Part shown: positions 51,815 to 60,601 of the stretch, in pieces
Layout: the number at the start of each line of letters is the position of its first letter
Numbering within the stretch: the stretch's first letter is position 1
From: an uncultured Bacilli bacterium
Lineage (GTDB): Bacteria > Bacillota_I > Bacilli_A > RF39 > UBA660
Direction: 5' to 3'
NCBI GenBank assembly: GCA_934120715.1
Contig: CAKOUW010000001.1
Coordinates: forward strand, 186,001-250,000
DNA length: 64,000 nt
The notes under the pieces: model-generated
Database searches by the model: none
Seen by the model: only the letters and a program-made list of their open reading frames with translations
Told to the model about the DNA's origin: nothing
Translations under genes and position numbers: made by a program

Positions 51815-52222
51815 ATGAAAAAGATTTTATTTATTATAATTATTGGAGTTGTTGCATTAACTTTTTATCTTTTTAGTAATAGAAAAATATATAAACTTAA
51901 TACTATAAATTATCATGATATTACATCTATAACTATTGATACTTTGGCTCAAGAAAACAATGTATTTGAATATAATGACGATAAGACTATTAAGGCTATT
52001 TCAAATCTTTTAGAAAATAGAACTACTAGAAGAAAAAGTAAAAGTAGTAATCCTATTAATCCGGATGAGCTATTTATTATAAAAGTTAATAGTAAAAATA
52101 AAAGTATAGATACTTATATTTATAAAATTAGTAATAGCTATTATTTAGAGCAGGCTTATAATGGTATTTATAGAATTAGTAAAGATGATTATGATGTAAT
52201 TAAAAATATTTTAAATAATTAG
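51815..52222 (+). CDS. small exported protein, DUF5301-like
   Basis: 135 residues. One N-terminal hydrophobic segment (about 4-22) without a lipobox leads into a polar extracellular domain. HDITSITIDTLAQENNVFEY, then IKAISNLLENRTTRRKSKSS resembles the DUF5301 layout (an ItsI strand, then a short helix). No function is known. GGAGGTGG precedes the ATG at 51815, which is preferred over an upstream in-frame ATG at 51791. Confidence 0.5.
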   Translation: MKKILFIIIIGVVALTFYLFSNRKIYKLNTINYHDITSITIDTLAQENNVFEYNDDKTIKAISNLLENRTTRRKSKSSNPINPDELFIIKVNSKNKSIDTYIYKISNSYYLEQAYNGIYRISKDDYDVIKNILNN

Positions 52223-52232
52223 GTGTTGATGT

Positions 52233-52829
52233 ATGAAGAAGAAAAAAAGTATTTATTTAAGGGATGAGACTGATTTTGATAAGTTTGTTAGAAAGCTTCC
52301 TTTTTATAATTCTTTTTTATTTAGAAATGTCTCTTTTGAAGTTTTAGGGAACAATTTTAATATGAAAGACGAAATAGTTAGAGTTTTAAATATTAAAAAC
52401 AGAAGAGAAAAACTTAGATATATAGTTGATGCAGGGTGTAACTACATAGATGATTTTTTTGGAGAAAAAAACATTTGCGGTTTTAAAAATTGCAAATGCT
52501 ATGTACAAAGAAAAAATAAATCTGAATTTTATAATGGCTGTTGTAGAAAATGTATATATCAAAGTTCTAAGGGATGTACAACTAAAAATGTAGCTTGTAA
52601 ATTGTTCTTTTGTTCAGAAGTTAAATGTAGGAATACTGTTATTACCTTTGATGATATTAACTTATTTAAATGTTTAACATTTAGGCAGAAATATATATTA
52701 AAAAATGATTATTTTTCTAAAGTTGAAGACGTTACTACAGACTTATACTTTAATAGTTTAATAATTGGTTTTGCTAGATTGTTCTTTAGAACATTATTTA
52801 ATTATTTTAAATTTAAATCTAAAAATTAA
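52233..52829 (+). CDS. cysteine-rich hypothetical protein
   Basis: 198 residues. A soluble basic N-terminal part, then a central block with about a dozen cysteines between residues 83 and 133 (ICGFKNCKCYVQRK, NGCCRKCIYQSSKGCTT, VACKLFFCSEVKC), followed by a C-terminal hydrophobic/aromatic helix that may touch the membrane. The Cys spacing fits several zinc knuckles or a disulfide-rich module, but no family comes to mind. It ends convergent with the TetR gene, overlapping by 4 bases. Confidence 0.5.
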   Translation: MKKKKSIYLRDETDFDKFVRKLPFYNSFLFRNVSFEVLGNNFNMKDEIVRVLNIKNRREKLRYIVDAGCNYIDDFFGEKNICGFKNCKCYVQRKNKSEFYNGCCRKCIYQSSKGCTTKNVACKLFFCSEVKCRNTVITFDDINLFKCLTFRQKYILKNDYFSKVEDVTTDLYFNSLIIGFARLFFRTLFNYFKFKSKN

Positions 52830-53392
52830 TATATATTGTCTGGTATTAATTGTTCTAAGTAAGATAAAATTTCGTCCATTTTATATTTATTTGGATCTGA
52901 GATGTATTTAAAACAAACTTTTATTACGGCACTAACATAAAATATTGTAATTATTTCGGCTGGAATTGAACCTTTGTAATCTTCATTGTCTTCAATGTGA
53001 CTTTTAACGTCTTTGATTAAAGTGTCATACATCATGTCGCTAGCAACACTGTTATCATTATTTTTAGCTATGGAAGAATAAATTGATATATTTTCACTAA
53101 TGTGTTCAAACAATAATTTGATCATTTCCATGTAGAATTCTTTTGATGAAGCAATCGTTACATTGTTTTTTAATTTTAAAATGAGTTCATTTTCTAGATC
53201 TTTAATAAGTGAAGATAATAATTCATATTTATCACTAAAGTGATCATAGAATGTTGAACGATTAGTCAGTGAAGCTTTACAAATATCTGACACTTTAATT
53301 TCTTCAAATGGCTTATCACGCATCATTTTTAGTAGTCCTTCATATAGATTATTCTTGGTTTTTATTACTCTTAAATCACTTTTATTGCTCAT
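52826..53392 (-). CDS. TetR/AcrR-family regulator
   Basis: 188 residues. N-terminal TetR helix-turn-helix: MRDKPFEEIKVSDICKASLTNRSTFYDHFSDKYEL, with the usual F-Y-x-H-F at the recognition-helix end. An all-helical ligand domain follows, of the TetR_C_8 kind common beside Firmicute MMPL and YhgE genes. It is divergent from the MMPL exporter gene, with a palindromic operator candidate between the two. It probably represses the exporter and is released by an unknown small molecule. Confidence 0.88.
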   Translation of the reverse strand: MSNKSDLRVIKTKNNLYEGLLKMMRDKPFEEIKVSDICKASLTNRSTFYDHFSDKYELLSSLIKDLENELILKLKNNVTIASSKEFYMEMIKLLFEHISENISIYSSIAKNNDNSVASDMMYDTLIKDVKSHIEDNEDYKGSIPAEIITIFYVSAVIKVCFKYISDPNKYKMDEILSYLEQLIPDNIY

Positions 53393-53554
53393 TTTTTCAC
53401 TCTTTTTCTTTTCAAAACGTCTACTTATATTATATTTATATATTAGACTCTTGTAAAGATAAACAACATTATGTTGGATATTTCTTATACATTTTTCGGA
53501 AAACTGTTGGTTATCGTACTGTTTTTGGAAACTGAGTATGGTCTTTTTTTTTAT

Positions 53555-53578
53555 TTTGCATAAAATTAGTTATGCAAA
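53555..53578 (+). promoter_or_regulatory. palindromic operator candidate for the TetR-family regulator
   Basis: TTTGCATAA (53555-53563) and TTATGCAAA (53570-53578) are exact complements with a 6-base spacer, giving a 24-bp site of TetR type. It abuts the ribosome binding site of the MMPL gene, so binding would block its transcript. Confidence 0.65.
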
Positions 53579-53590
53579 GGAGAGAAAAGT

Positions 53591-55654
53591 ATGAAAAAAT
53601 TTGCGAAAAGTGTGACTAATCACCCATTTATAGTTTTAATAATCAGTGTTTTACTTTTTATAATTTCTATTTTTGGATATATAAATACTAGAATTAATTA
53701 TGATATTTTAGTATATTTGCCAGATTCAATAGAAACTATTAAAGGTGAAAAAATATTAACTGATGATTTTGGACTTGGTTCATATGCATTTGTGATGGTT
53801 GATAATAAGTCATCTTTAGATATTTTAAACTTGGAAGAAAAAATAAAGGATATTAAAGGGGTTAACGCTATATATAGTGTTGCAGATATTATTGATACTA
53901 CTATTCCTTATGATATGTTACCTGATCAGATAAAGGATAAGCTATATAGTGATGATGAAACTTTAATTTTTGTTACATTTGATGGATCTACATCAGAGGA
54001 TATTACGATCGATGCTGTTAGAGATTTAAGAAAAACAGTAGGTGATGCATCTAGAGTTAGTAGTATGACATCTATGGTTATTGATACTATGGATTTATCA
54101 AATAAAGAATTAGTTGCTTATGTATCGATTGCAGTTTTATTCTGTTTGATAATTCTTATGATTACTACAGATTCTTATATTATTCCATTCCTTTTATTAG
54201 GAAATATTGGTGTGGCTATAATTTATAATATGGGAAGTAATTATTTTTTAGGTGATATAAGTTATATTACTAAATCAATTTCGGCTGTATTACAACTTGG
54301 AGTTACAACTGACTTTTCAATATTCTTATATCATAAATATGAAGATTCTAAAAAATCTATTAAAGACAAGAAAGAAGCGATGGCTGATGCTATTGTTCAG
54401 ACATTTAAATCTATATTAGGTTCTTCATTAACAACTTTTGCAGGATTCTTAGCTTTATGTACAATGGATTTATTACTAGGTAAAGATATTGGTATTGTTA
54501 TGGCAAAGGGTGTTTTATTTGGACTTATATGTGTTGTAACAATATTCCCAGCACTACTTCTTATTTTTGATAAAGTTATTGATAAGACTAAACATAAGTT
54601 ATTGTTACCAAAATTTGAAAAATTACCAAAATTTATTATTTCTAAATCTAAATATATTTTAATATTATTTATAATTTTATTAATACCTGCTTATATTGGT
54701 AATAAAAATTTTGATGTATATTATAAACTTGATGATTCTCTACCTAAAGATTTAGCTTTTAATATTGCTAATAAGGAATTAGCAGAGAAGTTTAATATTA
54801 CATCTCCTGAAATAATAATACTTGATAAAAATGTTTCTAGTGATGATATTGAAAGTCTATCTGATGAGTTAAAGAAGGTTAAAGGAATTGATTTGGTTTT
54901 AGCACCTGGGGAGATAGTTAATAATGGACTTGAAACTATTTTACCGGATCAATTACAGGACTTATTTAATAATGAAAAATATCAATTGATATTAACTAAT
55001 TCTACTTATGAAATAGCGTCAGATAAATTAAATAACCAAATTACGGAAATGAATAAGATCGTTCATAAGTATGATAAAAAAGCCATTGTAGCTGGTGAAG
55101 GTGCTTTAATGAAGGATTTAATTACTATTGCTGATCATGATTTTAACATGGTTAATTATACTTCTTTAGTTGTTATCTTTATAATTATGGTGTTGGTTTT
55201 AAAGGCTTTTTGTTTACCGGTTATTTTAACTGTAGTTATTGAATTTGCTATTTTTGTAAATATGTCTTTTGCTTACTATATGGGAGTTTCTTTACCATTC
55301 ATTGCATCAATTGTTGTTGGAACAATACAATTAGGAGCTACAATTGATTATGCTATATTGATGTCTACTAAATATATAGAAGAACGTGAAAATGGTATGG
55401 ACAAAAGTATGGCTATGGAAGAGACACTTAAGTTTACAATACCATCAATAATTACGTCGGCTTTATGTTTCTTCGCAGCGACAGCTAGTGTAGGTTTCTA
55501 TACTAAGATAGATATGATTGGTTCTATATGTACCTTATTGGCACGTGGATCAATAATCAGTATGGTATCTGTAATATTTATTTTACCACCATTGTTAATG
55601 TTGTTTGATAGAGTCGTTTTAAAACGTAAAAATATTAAGAAAGAAGGAGTTTAA
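53591..55654 (+). CDS. MMPL-family RND-type transporter
   Basis: 687 residues, in two homologous halves, each with one membrane helix, an extracellular loop domain and five further helices, twelve in all. The RND signature in helix 4 of each half has Asp in GVTTDFSIFLYHKYEDS and GATIDYAILMSTKYIEE. The first half begins VTNHPFIVLIISVLLF and has the ITTDSYIIPFLLLGNIGVAI stretch. Probably exports a lipid, drug or surface compound. Divergent from tetR, with the operator candidate before its start, and followed 1 base later by an exported partner gene. Confidence 0.9.
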   Translation: MKKFAKSVTNHPFIVLIISVLLFIISIFGYINTRINYDILVYLPDSIETIKGEKILTDDFGLGSYAFVMVDNKSSLDILNLEEKIKDIKGVNAIYSVADIIDTTIPYDMLPDQIKDKLYSDDETLIFVTFDGSTSEDITIDAVRDLRKTVGDASRVSSMTSMVIDTMDLSNKELVAYVSIAVLFCLIILMITTDSYIIPFLLLGNIGVAIIYNMGSNYFLGDISYITKSISAVLQLGVTTDFSIFLYHKYEDSKKSIKDKKEAMADAIVQTFKSILGSSLTTFAGFLALCTMDLLLGKDIGIVMAKGVLFGLICVVTIFPALLLIFDKVIDKTKHKLLLPKFEKLPKFIISKSKYILILFIILLIPAYIGNKNFDVYYKLDDSLPKDLAFNIANKELAEKFNITSPEIIILDKNVSSDDIESLSDELKKVKGIDLVLAPGEIVNNGLETILPDQLQDLFNNEKYQLILTNSTYEIASDKLNNQITEMNKIVHKYDKKAIVAGEGALMKDLITIADHDFNMVNYTSLVVIFIIMVLVLKAFCLPVILTVVIEFAIFVNMSFAYYMGVSLPFIASIVVGTIQLGATIDYAILMSTKYIEERENGMDKSMAMEETLKFTIPSIITSALCFFAATASVGFYTKIDMIGSICTLLARGSIISMVSVIFILPPLLMLFDRVVLKRKNIKKEGV

Positions 55655-55655
55655 A

Positions 55656-57290
55656 ATGAAAAAAATTAATAAGATTATTTCTGGAATGTTAATATCCTCT
55701 ATGTTAATAGCACCTGTTTCTACTTTTGCTTTAACCAAAGATGAAGTTGTTTATACTAACTTAGGATTGGATGGTAAAGTTGAAAAGACTGTTGTTAATA
55801 ATCATATCTTTAATTTAGATAAGGGTGAAGTTAACGATGATACAGAACTAAAAAAATTATTAAATATCAATGGTACTGAAAAGTTTAGTAAAGATGGAAA
55901 TCTTCTTACTTGGAATAGTACTGGAAAAGATATATTTTATCAAGGAAGCAGTGATAAAGAGTTACCTATTACTGTTGATGTTAAATATTATTTAAATGGA
56001 AAAGAAATGTCAGCTAAGAAGATGGCAGGTAAAAAAGGAGAAGTTAAAATTAGGTTAAGCTTTAAAAATAATATTTATAGTAATGGTTTATATACTCCAT
56101 TTGTAGTTACTATGGGTACCACTTTATCTAATAAAGAAAATACAAATATAGAAATTAGTAATGGTAAAGTAGTTAGTACTGGTAAGAAAAGTATGGCTGT
56201 AGCATTAGCTTCTCCTGGATTATATGAAAGTTTAGGTTTAGATGAACTTAAAAATTTAGATGAAGTTGTGTTATCATATAAAACTACTAATTTTAAATTA
56301 AGCAATGTTTATATAATTTCTACTCCTAAATTATTATCAGATGCTGATTTATCTATTTTTAATAAGATGGATACTTTGAATAGTTCTTTAGGATTACTTC
56401 AAACTAATATGGATAAAGCAGTTGCTGGAGCTAAGGAATTAACTACTGGTACTAAAAAATTAGCATCAGGTGCTGATACTATTAGTACTAAATTAAATGA
56501 TGCTTTATTGGGTGTTTCTAAATTAGAGGAAGGATCTGTTAAATTAACTTCTGGTTTGGAAGAAATTATAGCTAGTTTAGAGGAAGCAAAACAGAAATTA
56601 GATGAAGCTCAAAATAATGAAGAAGCCACTGAACAGATGCAACAATTAGAACAACTACAAGGGGCTAATACTAAAATGATCACTAAGATTAAGAATAACT
56701 TTGATAATGATGATGAGAAAATTACTAAAGCAAAAGAAATCATCGATGAATGTAATTTAGCTGATGAAGAAAATGAATTAAAAATAGCTGCTTGTGTTGC
56801 GAAAAAGGAAGTAGAGAAAAAAGTTATTTTAACAATTGGGCAATTAAATGATGCTGCATATTTAATGTTATTAGAGAATAATAGTTACGCAATTACAACA
56901 TTATCTGCTAAGATAAGTGATACGGCTAGTACCATTGATGATATGTTATCAGAACTTGAAGCTGCATTAGGTGAAGCTAGGGATGGTTCTTATGAGTTGG
57001 AGGCTGGACTTCTTGAGTTAAAAGATGGAATTTCTAAGTTATCAGTTGGTGCTAAAGAATTATCTACAGGGGCTAATAGTGCCGCTGATGGTACATTAGT
57101 TTTATCTGAAGGACTTGATAAGTTAAATAATGAAGGTATAAATAAATTGTCTTCATATGGTAATACAGCTGGTAATTATGTTAATAAACTTAAAAAACTT
57201 GCTAAGTTATCTGAAGATTATAAAGGATATAGTTCTAACAGTGCTTCTAATTCAACATTTATTTATAAAATCAGATCTATTTCTAAATAA
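55656..57290 (+). CDS. secreted coiled-coil protein, YhgE/Pip-like periplasmic region
   Basis: 544 residues. Cleavable-type signal peptide (about 1-25), a beta-rich domain (30-230), then a long helical region with repeats such as LTTGTKKLASGADTISTKL, LEEGSVKLTSGLEEI, LKDGISKLSVGAKELSTGAN and SAADGTLVLSEGLDKL. This G/A-x-x-x-L-x-x-G heptad-like repeat is the hallmark of YhgE/Pip proteins, but the membrane part is missing. It lies 1 base after the MMPL gene, so it is probably an extracellular partner of that exporter. Ends in a terminator. Confidence 0.8.
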   Translation: MKKINKIISGMLISSMLIAPVSTFALTKDEVVYTNLGLDGKVEKTVVNNHIFNLDKGEVNDDTELKKLLNINGTEKFSKDGNLLTWNSTGKDIFYQGSSDKELPITVDVKYYLNGKEMSAKKMAGKKGEVKIRLSFKNNIYSNGLYTPFVVTMGTTLSNKENTNIEISNGKVVSTGKKSMAVALASPGLYESLGLDELKNLDEVVLSYKTTNFKLSNVYIISTPKLLSDADLSIFNKMDTLNSSLGLLQTNMDKAVAGAKELTTGTKKLASGADTISTKLNDALLGVSKLEEGSVKLTSGLEEIIASLEEAKQKLDEAQNNEEATEQMQQLEQLQGANTKMITKIKNNFDNDDEKITKAKEIIDECNLADEENELKIAACVAKKEVEKKVILTIGQLNDAAYLMLLENNSYAITTLSAKISDTASTIDDMLSELEAALGEARDGSYELEAGLLELKDGISKLSVGAKELSTGANSAADGTLVLSEGLDKLNNEGINKLSSYGNTAGNYVNKLKKLAKLSEDYKGYSSNSASNSTFIYKIRSISK

Positions 57291-57304
57291 AATATAGTAT
57301 ATTT

Positions 57305-57336
57305 AAAATGAGTAAGGATTGCTTGCTCATTTTTTT
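57305..57336 (+). terminator. terminator of the MMPL operon
   Basis: AAAATGAG (57305-57312) pairs with CTCATTTT (57326-57333), with an additional inner AAG/CTT, followed by T-run. Confidence 0.8.
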
Positions 57337-57359
57337 GATATTTATGTTATTATTGTATT

Positions 57360-57410
57360 AATGCAACCGAAAATTTACAAATTTCCAAGTAAAGTTGGTA
57401 GAATGCAACC
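57360..57410 (+). repeat. two direct AATGCAACC repeats before the XRE regulator gene
   Basis: AATGCAACC at 57360-57368 and 57402-57410, 42 bases apart (four helical turns). Both lie in the gap before the XRE-family gene. A possible site for autoregulation. Confidence 0.4.
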
Positions 57411-57448
57411 TGTAATTATCATATTATTGTTGGTGAAGAGGTGAAATT

Positions 57449-59050
57449 ATGAAGTTTGGTGATAAACTAATTAAACTAAGAAAAGGACGTGGGTATTCTC
57501 AGGAAGATTTGGCTTCGATGCTTAATGTGTCTAGACAGTCCGTGTCTAAATGGGAAAGCAATAATACTTATCCAGAGACTGATAAAATAGTACAAATATG
57601 TAATATATTTGATTGTAGTATGGATAGTTTGATTGATGAAAGCGTTTTAGATGTTGAACAGAATGAGAGAAAGAGTAAAAGCAATTTTAATATTATAATT
57701 GATTCTTTGCTGGGCTTTATTAGTAAAACTATAAATATGCTATCGCAAATGAAATTTACTTCAATACTTAAGTGTATAATTGAACAGGTTTTTATTGCAT
57801 TAGTATTATTTGTAATTAGTTATATATTGGTAAGAATTGTTCCTTATATAATATGTCATATTTTTATATTCTTATCTAGTAGGGCATATAATTTTATTTA
57901 TTCTGTTTTAAAAGGAATTTGTGAAGCTGTATGTTTGATATTATCTTTAATAGTCATTATACATATTTTTAAGATTAGATATTTAAATTATTATGATAAG
58001 TGTATAAATTCTACTAATACTAAAAACTCTGATGAAAAAAAAGATAATTCAAATAATTTTGATCGTAAGCATAATGTTGAAAAAGAGGAAAAAGTTGTTT
58101 TTCGTGATCCTAATCATGAACCATTTGCCTTTTTGTCTGTGCTTTCAAAGATAGTAATATATGTAATTAAGTTTTGCGTTTGTTGTATATTGCTTTTTGC
58201 AGCATTAGTTCTAATTTTTGCACTTATTGGTTTAGTAATAAGTTTATATTTATCTGTTCATTCTGTCTTTTTTGTAGGAACATCCTTATCATTTATTGGT
58301 GGAGTATTATTAATAGCGTTAGCTATATTATTATTACTTTATTTTGTTATTAATAAAAAGGTTAATATTAAAGTTATGACTATATTATTTCTTACGTCGC
58401 TACTGCTTGTTGGTATTGGTGGTGGAATTGGATTCATTGGTGTTAAAAACTTTAAAGTTTTAGATGCTAATAATATTAATACACGAGAAGATATAAAAAA
58501 AATTACATATGAAGATAATATGATTATAACTAATGCTTATCCTCATAAATATTCGATTTTAATAGATAATAATATGAATGATAATGACATTACAATAAAG
58601 AATAATTATATATATAAATTTCAAAATATTAGTTATGATAAGACATATTTATATGGTATGAAAAACTATACATTTTATTCTACATTTTCCGGTAATTATT
58701 TTTCCTTATTTGACCTTCTTTTAAAGGATTTAGAGAATAATGTTATTAGAGATTATTTTAATTTTAATAATAGTAATAGGGATATGAGAATTATTACAAA
58801 TGAAAAAACAGCCTTAAAATTGATGGATAATTTTTCTAAAGTATATTTATATTCACAAACTAAGACTATTGATGGATATGTTATTTATGATATTGAGGAC
58901 AAAATAGAAGAGAATGATGTAGCGTGTGGTGGTTATTACAGTGCTTCGGAAGATAAAGTTATTTGTCCTAATTGGTGTAGTAGCAAAATTAGTCGTGAAA
59001 AAACTGAAATGGGTATTAAAATATATTATTCTTGTACTAGTAATAATTAG
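57449..59050 (+). CDS. XRE-family regulator with multi-helix membrane domain
   Basis: 533 residues. N-terminal HTH_3 DNA-binding domain (1-65): LRKGRGYSQEDLASMLNVSR, QSVSKWESNNTYPETDKI. About two membrane helices follow near 106-172, then an acidic/basic cytosolic linker and a second cluster of three or four helices at about 225-340. The C-terminal 190 residues form an extracellular domain with late cysteines (VACGGYYSASEDKVICPNWC). The arrangement suggests signal transfer across the membrane directly to DNA. GAAGAGGTG precedes the ATG. Confidence 0.7.
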   Translation: MKFGDKLIKLRKGRGYSQEDLASMLNVSRQSVSKWESNNTYPETDKIVQICNIFDCSMDSLIDESVLDVEQNERKSKSNFNIIIDSLLGFISKTINMLSQMKFTSILKCIIEQVFIALVLFVISYILVRIVPYIICHIFIFLSSRAYNFIYSVLKGICEAVCLILSLIVIIHIFKIRYLNYYDKCINSTNTKNSDEKKDNSNNFDRKHNVEKEEKVVFRDPNHEPFAFLSVLSKIVIYVIKFCVCCILLFAALVLIFALIGLVISLYLSVHSVFFVGTSLSFIGGVLLIALAILLLLYFVINKKVNIKVMTILFLTSLLLVGIGGGIGFIGVKNFKVLDANNINTREDIKKITYEDNMIITNAYPHKYSILIDNNMNDNDITIKNNYIYKFQNISYDKTYLYGMKNYTFYSTFSGNYFSLFDLLLKDLENNVIRDYFNFNNSNRDMRIITNEKTALKLMDNFSKVYLYSQTKTIDGYVIYDIEDKIEENDVACGGYYSASEDKVICPNWCSSKISREKTEMGIKIYYSCTSNN

Positions 59051-59139
59051 TCGACATATTTTCTTTATTAGTTCGTGACTATTATCTTTAAATGGTGTAT
59101 ACTATACTTGTAATAAGATATTATATTTAGGAGGAATTA

Positions 59140-59775
59140 ATGAAAAATAATTATTACAAGGTATTTTCATGGCTATTTGTTGGATTATTAGTAACTTTTA
59201 CGTGTGGTTATTTAACTGCTTCAAATGTTGGATTATTGAAGGCTATTTTTTCTGGCTCTGGTTATTGGGTTATCTTCATATTAGAAATTGTCGTTGCTGC
59301 AGTACTTGGAGCTAGAATTAATAATATGGATCCTACTATTGCTAAGATTTTATACATACTTTATGCAGGCTTGACTGGTTTAACTTTTTCAAGTATATTT
59401 ATCATTTATAAAGTAACATCAATAATATTTATATTCTTACTTGCAGCTTTGGTATTTGGAATATTTGCTCTTATTGGTAAGCATACAAATATTGATTTGG
59501 GTAAATTTAGTACATATTTATTGATGGCTTTACTTGCTATAATAATATTAGAAGTTGTTAATATATTTATTATGAATAATACACTTGATATGGTGCTTTG
59601 CATTATATCTCTCGTTATTTTCTTTGGCTATACGGCATTTGATATGCAAAGAATTACAAGAATGGGAGAGTTTGCATCTGAGAATATGGCAATATATGGA
59701 GCATTTCAATTATATTTAGATTTTATTAATATATTTATTAAACTTTTACAATTATTTGGTAAAGAAAAAGATTAA
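59140..59775 (+). CDS. Bax inhibitor-1 (YetJ/YccA-like) membrane protein
   Basis: 211 residues, six to seven membrane helices. Core motif region GLTGLTFSSIFIIYKVTSII and the C-terminal FFGYTAFDMQRITRMG with a conserved Asp are shared with the BI-1/YetJ calcium-leak family. The C-terminus is YLDFINIFIKLLQLFG, as in the family. AGGAGG precedes the ATG. Convergent with the ZIP gene, overlapping by 4 bases. Confidence 0.85.
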   Translation: MKNNYYKVFSWLFVGLLVTFTCGYLTASNVGLLKAIFSGSGYWVIFILEIVVAAVLGARINNMDPTIAKILYILYAGLTGLTFSSIFIIYKVTSIIFIFLLAALVFGIFALIGKHTNIDLGKFSTYLLMALLAIIILEVVNIFIMNNTLDMVLCIISLVIFFGYTAFDMQRITRMGEFASENMAIYGAFQLYLDFINIFIKLLQLFGKEKD

Positions 59776-60524
59776 TTTATTATTAAATCACAAAGTAACA
59801 TTATAATAAATCCTATTATAAAGGAGATAACTGTTACTTTGTTTTTTTTATAATCTAACGATGAAGGTAATAATTCATATATTGATATGTGTAGCATTAT
59901 ACCGGCTGTTAGAGCTAATATTAGGGAAAGAATAAAATTATTAATATATTTTGATAGGAATAAATAGGCTAGAACTGCACCAAATAATTCTGAAAAGCCT
60001 GATATAGCTGTATATATGATGGCTCTTTTTTTACTTTTGGTTGAATAAAAAATTGGAACAGCAATAGCAATTCCTTCTGGAATATTATGAAGAGCTATTG
60101 CTAGAGAGAGTGTTATGCCTAACTTTACATTTGAACTTGTAGATATAAAAGTAGTTATTCCTTCTGGGATGTTGTGAAGTATTAGAGCAACAATAGAGAT
60201 GATTCCTAGTTTGTATAGCTTACTGTTTGAGACATATTTATTTACGTTCTTATCTATATTAGATGAAGTTATGATACCTATAGTTATAAAAATAAAAGTT
60301 ATTAAAAAGGCTCCTATTAGTGATATATTAGTTGACATTAATTTTATAGATTCTGGTATTAAAGAAAACATTGATATTGATATCATAACACCGCTTGAGG
60401 CGGCTAGGCAAAAAGCTATTATGGTATCTTTATTTTTTTCTTTAAAATAGCATGGTATTATTCCGATCATTGTTGATAGACCGGCTAAAGTTGTAATTAA
60501 AAATGGCAAAATTATATTATTCAT
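59772..60524 (-). CDS. zupT: ZIP-family divalent metal transporter
   Basis: 250 residues, eight membrane helices. The two metal-site helices carry HNIPEGITTFIST and HNIPEGIAIAVPIFY, both with the HNxPEG signature of ZupT-type zinc/iron transporters. A GFSELFGAVLAYLF helix and the final helices complete the fold. It probably imports zinc or other divalent metals. No metal regulator is adjacent. Its 3' end contains the terminator of the convergent BI-1 gene. Confidence 0.88.
   Translation of the reverse strand: MNNIILPFLITTLAGLSTMIGIIPCYFKEKNKDTIIAFCLAASSGVMISISMFSLIPESIKLMSTNISLIGAFLITFIFITIGIITSSNIDKNVNKYVSNSKLYKLGIISIVALILHNIPEGITTFISTSSNVKLGITLSLAIALHNIPEGIAIAVPIFYSTKSKKRAIIYTAISGFSELFGAVLAYLFLSKYINNFILSLILALTAGIMLHISIYELLPSSLDYKKNKVTVISFIIGFIIMLLCDLIIN
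59791..59849 (+). terminator. terminator of the BI-1 gene inside the zupT coding region
   Basis: CAAAGTAACA (59791-59800) pairs with TGTTACTTTG (59832-59841), with a nested TTATAATA/TATTATAA stem, followed by T8. It lies within the last 25 codons of zupT on the other strand. Confidence 0.6.
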
Positions 60525-60601
60525 ATTATAGATTATGTTATTAGATTTTCTTTTATTATACTTTATTTTGTGTTAGAATATCTTGTGATGGAGGATATGG
60601 T

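Noticed and set aside
46427..52829. Prophage or transposon
   Set aside because: No capsid, tail, terminase, integrase or transposase gene and no terminal repeats were found; the block is better called accessory.
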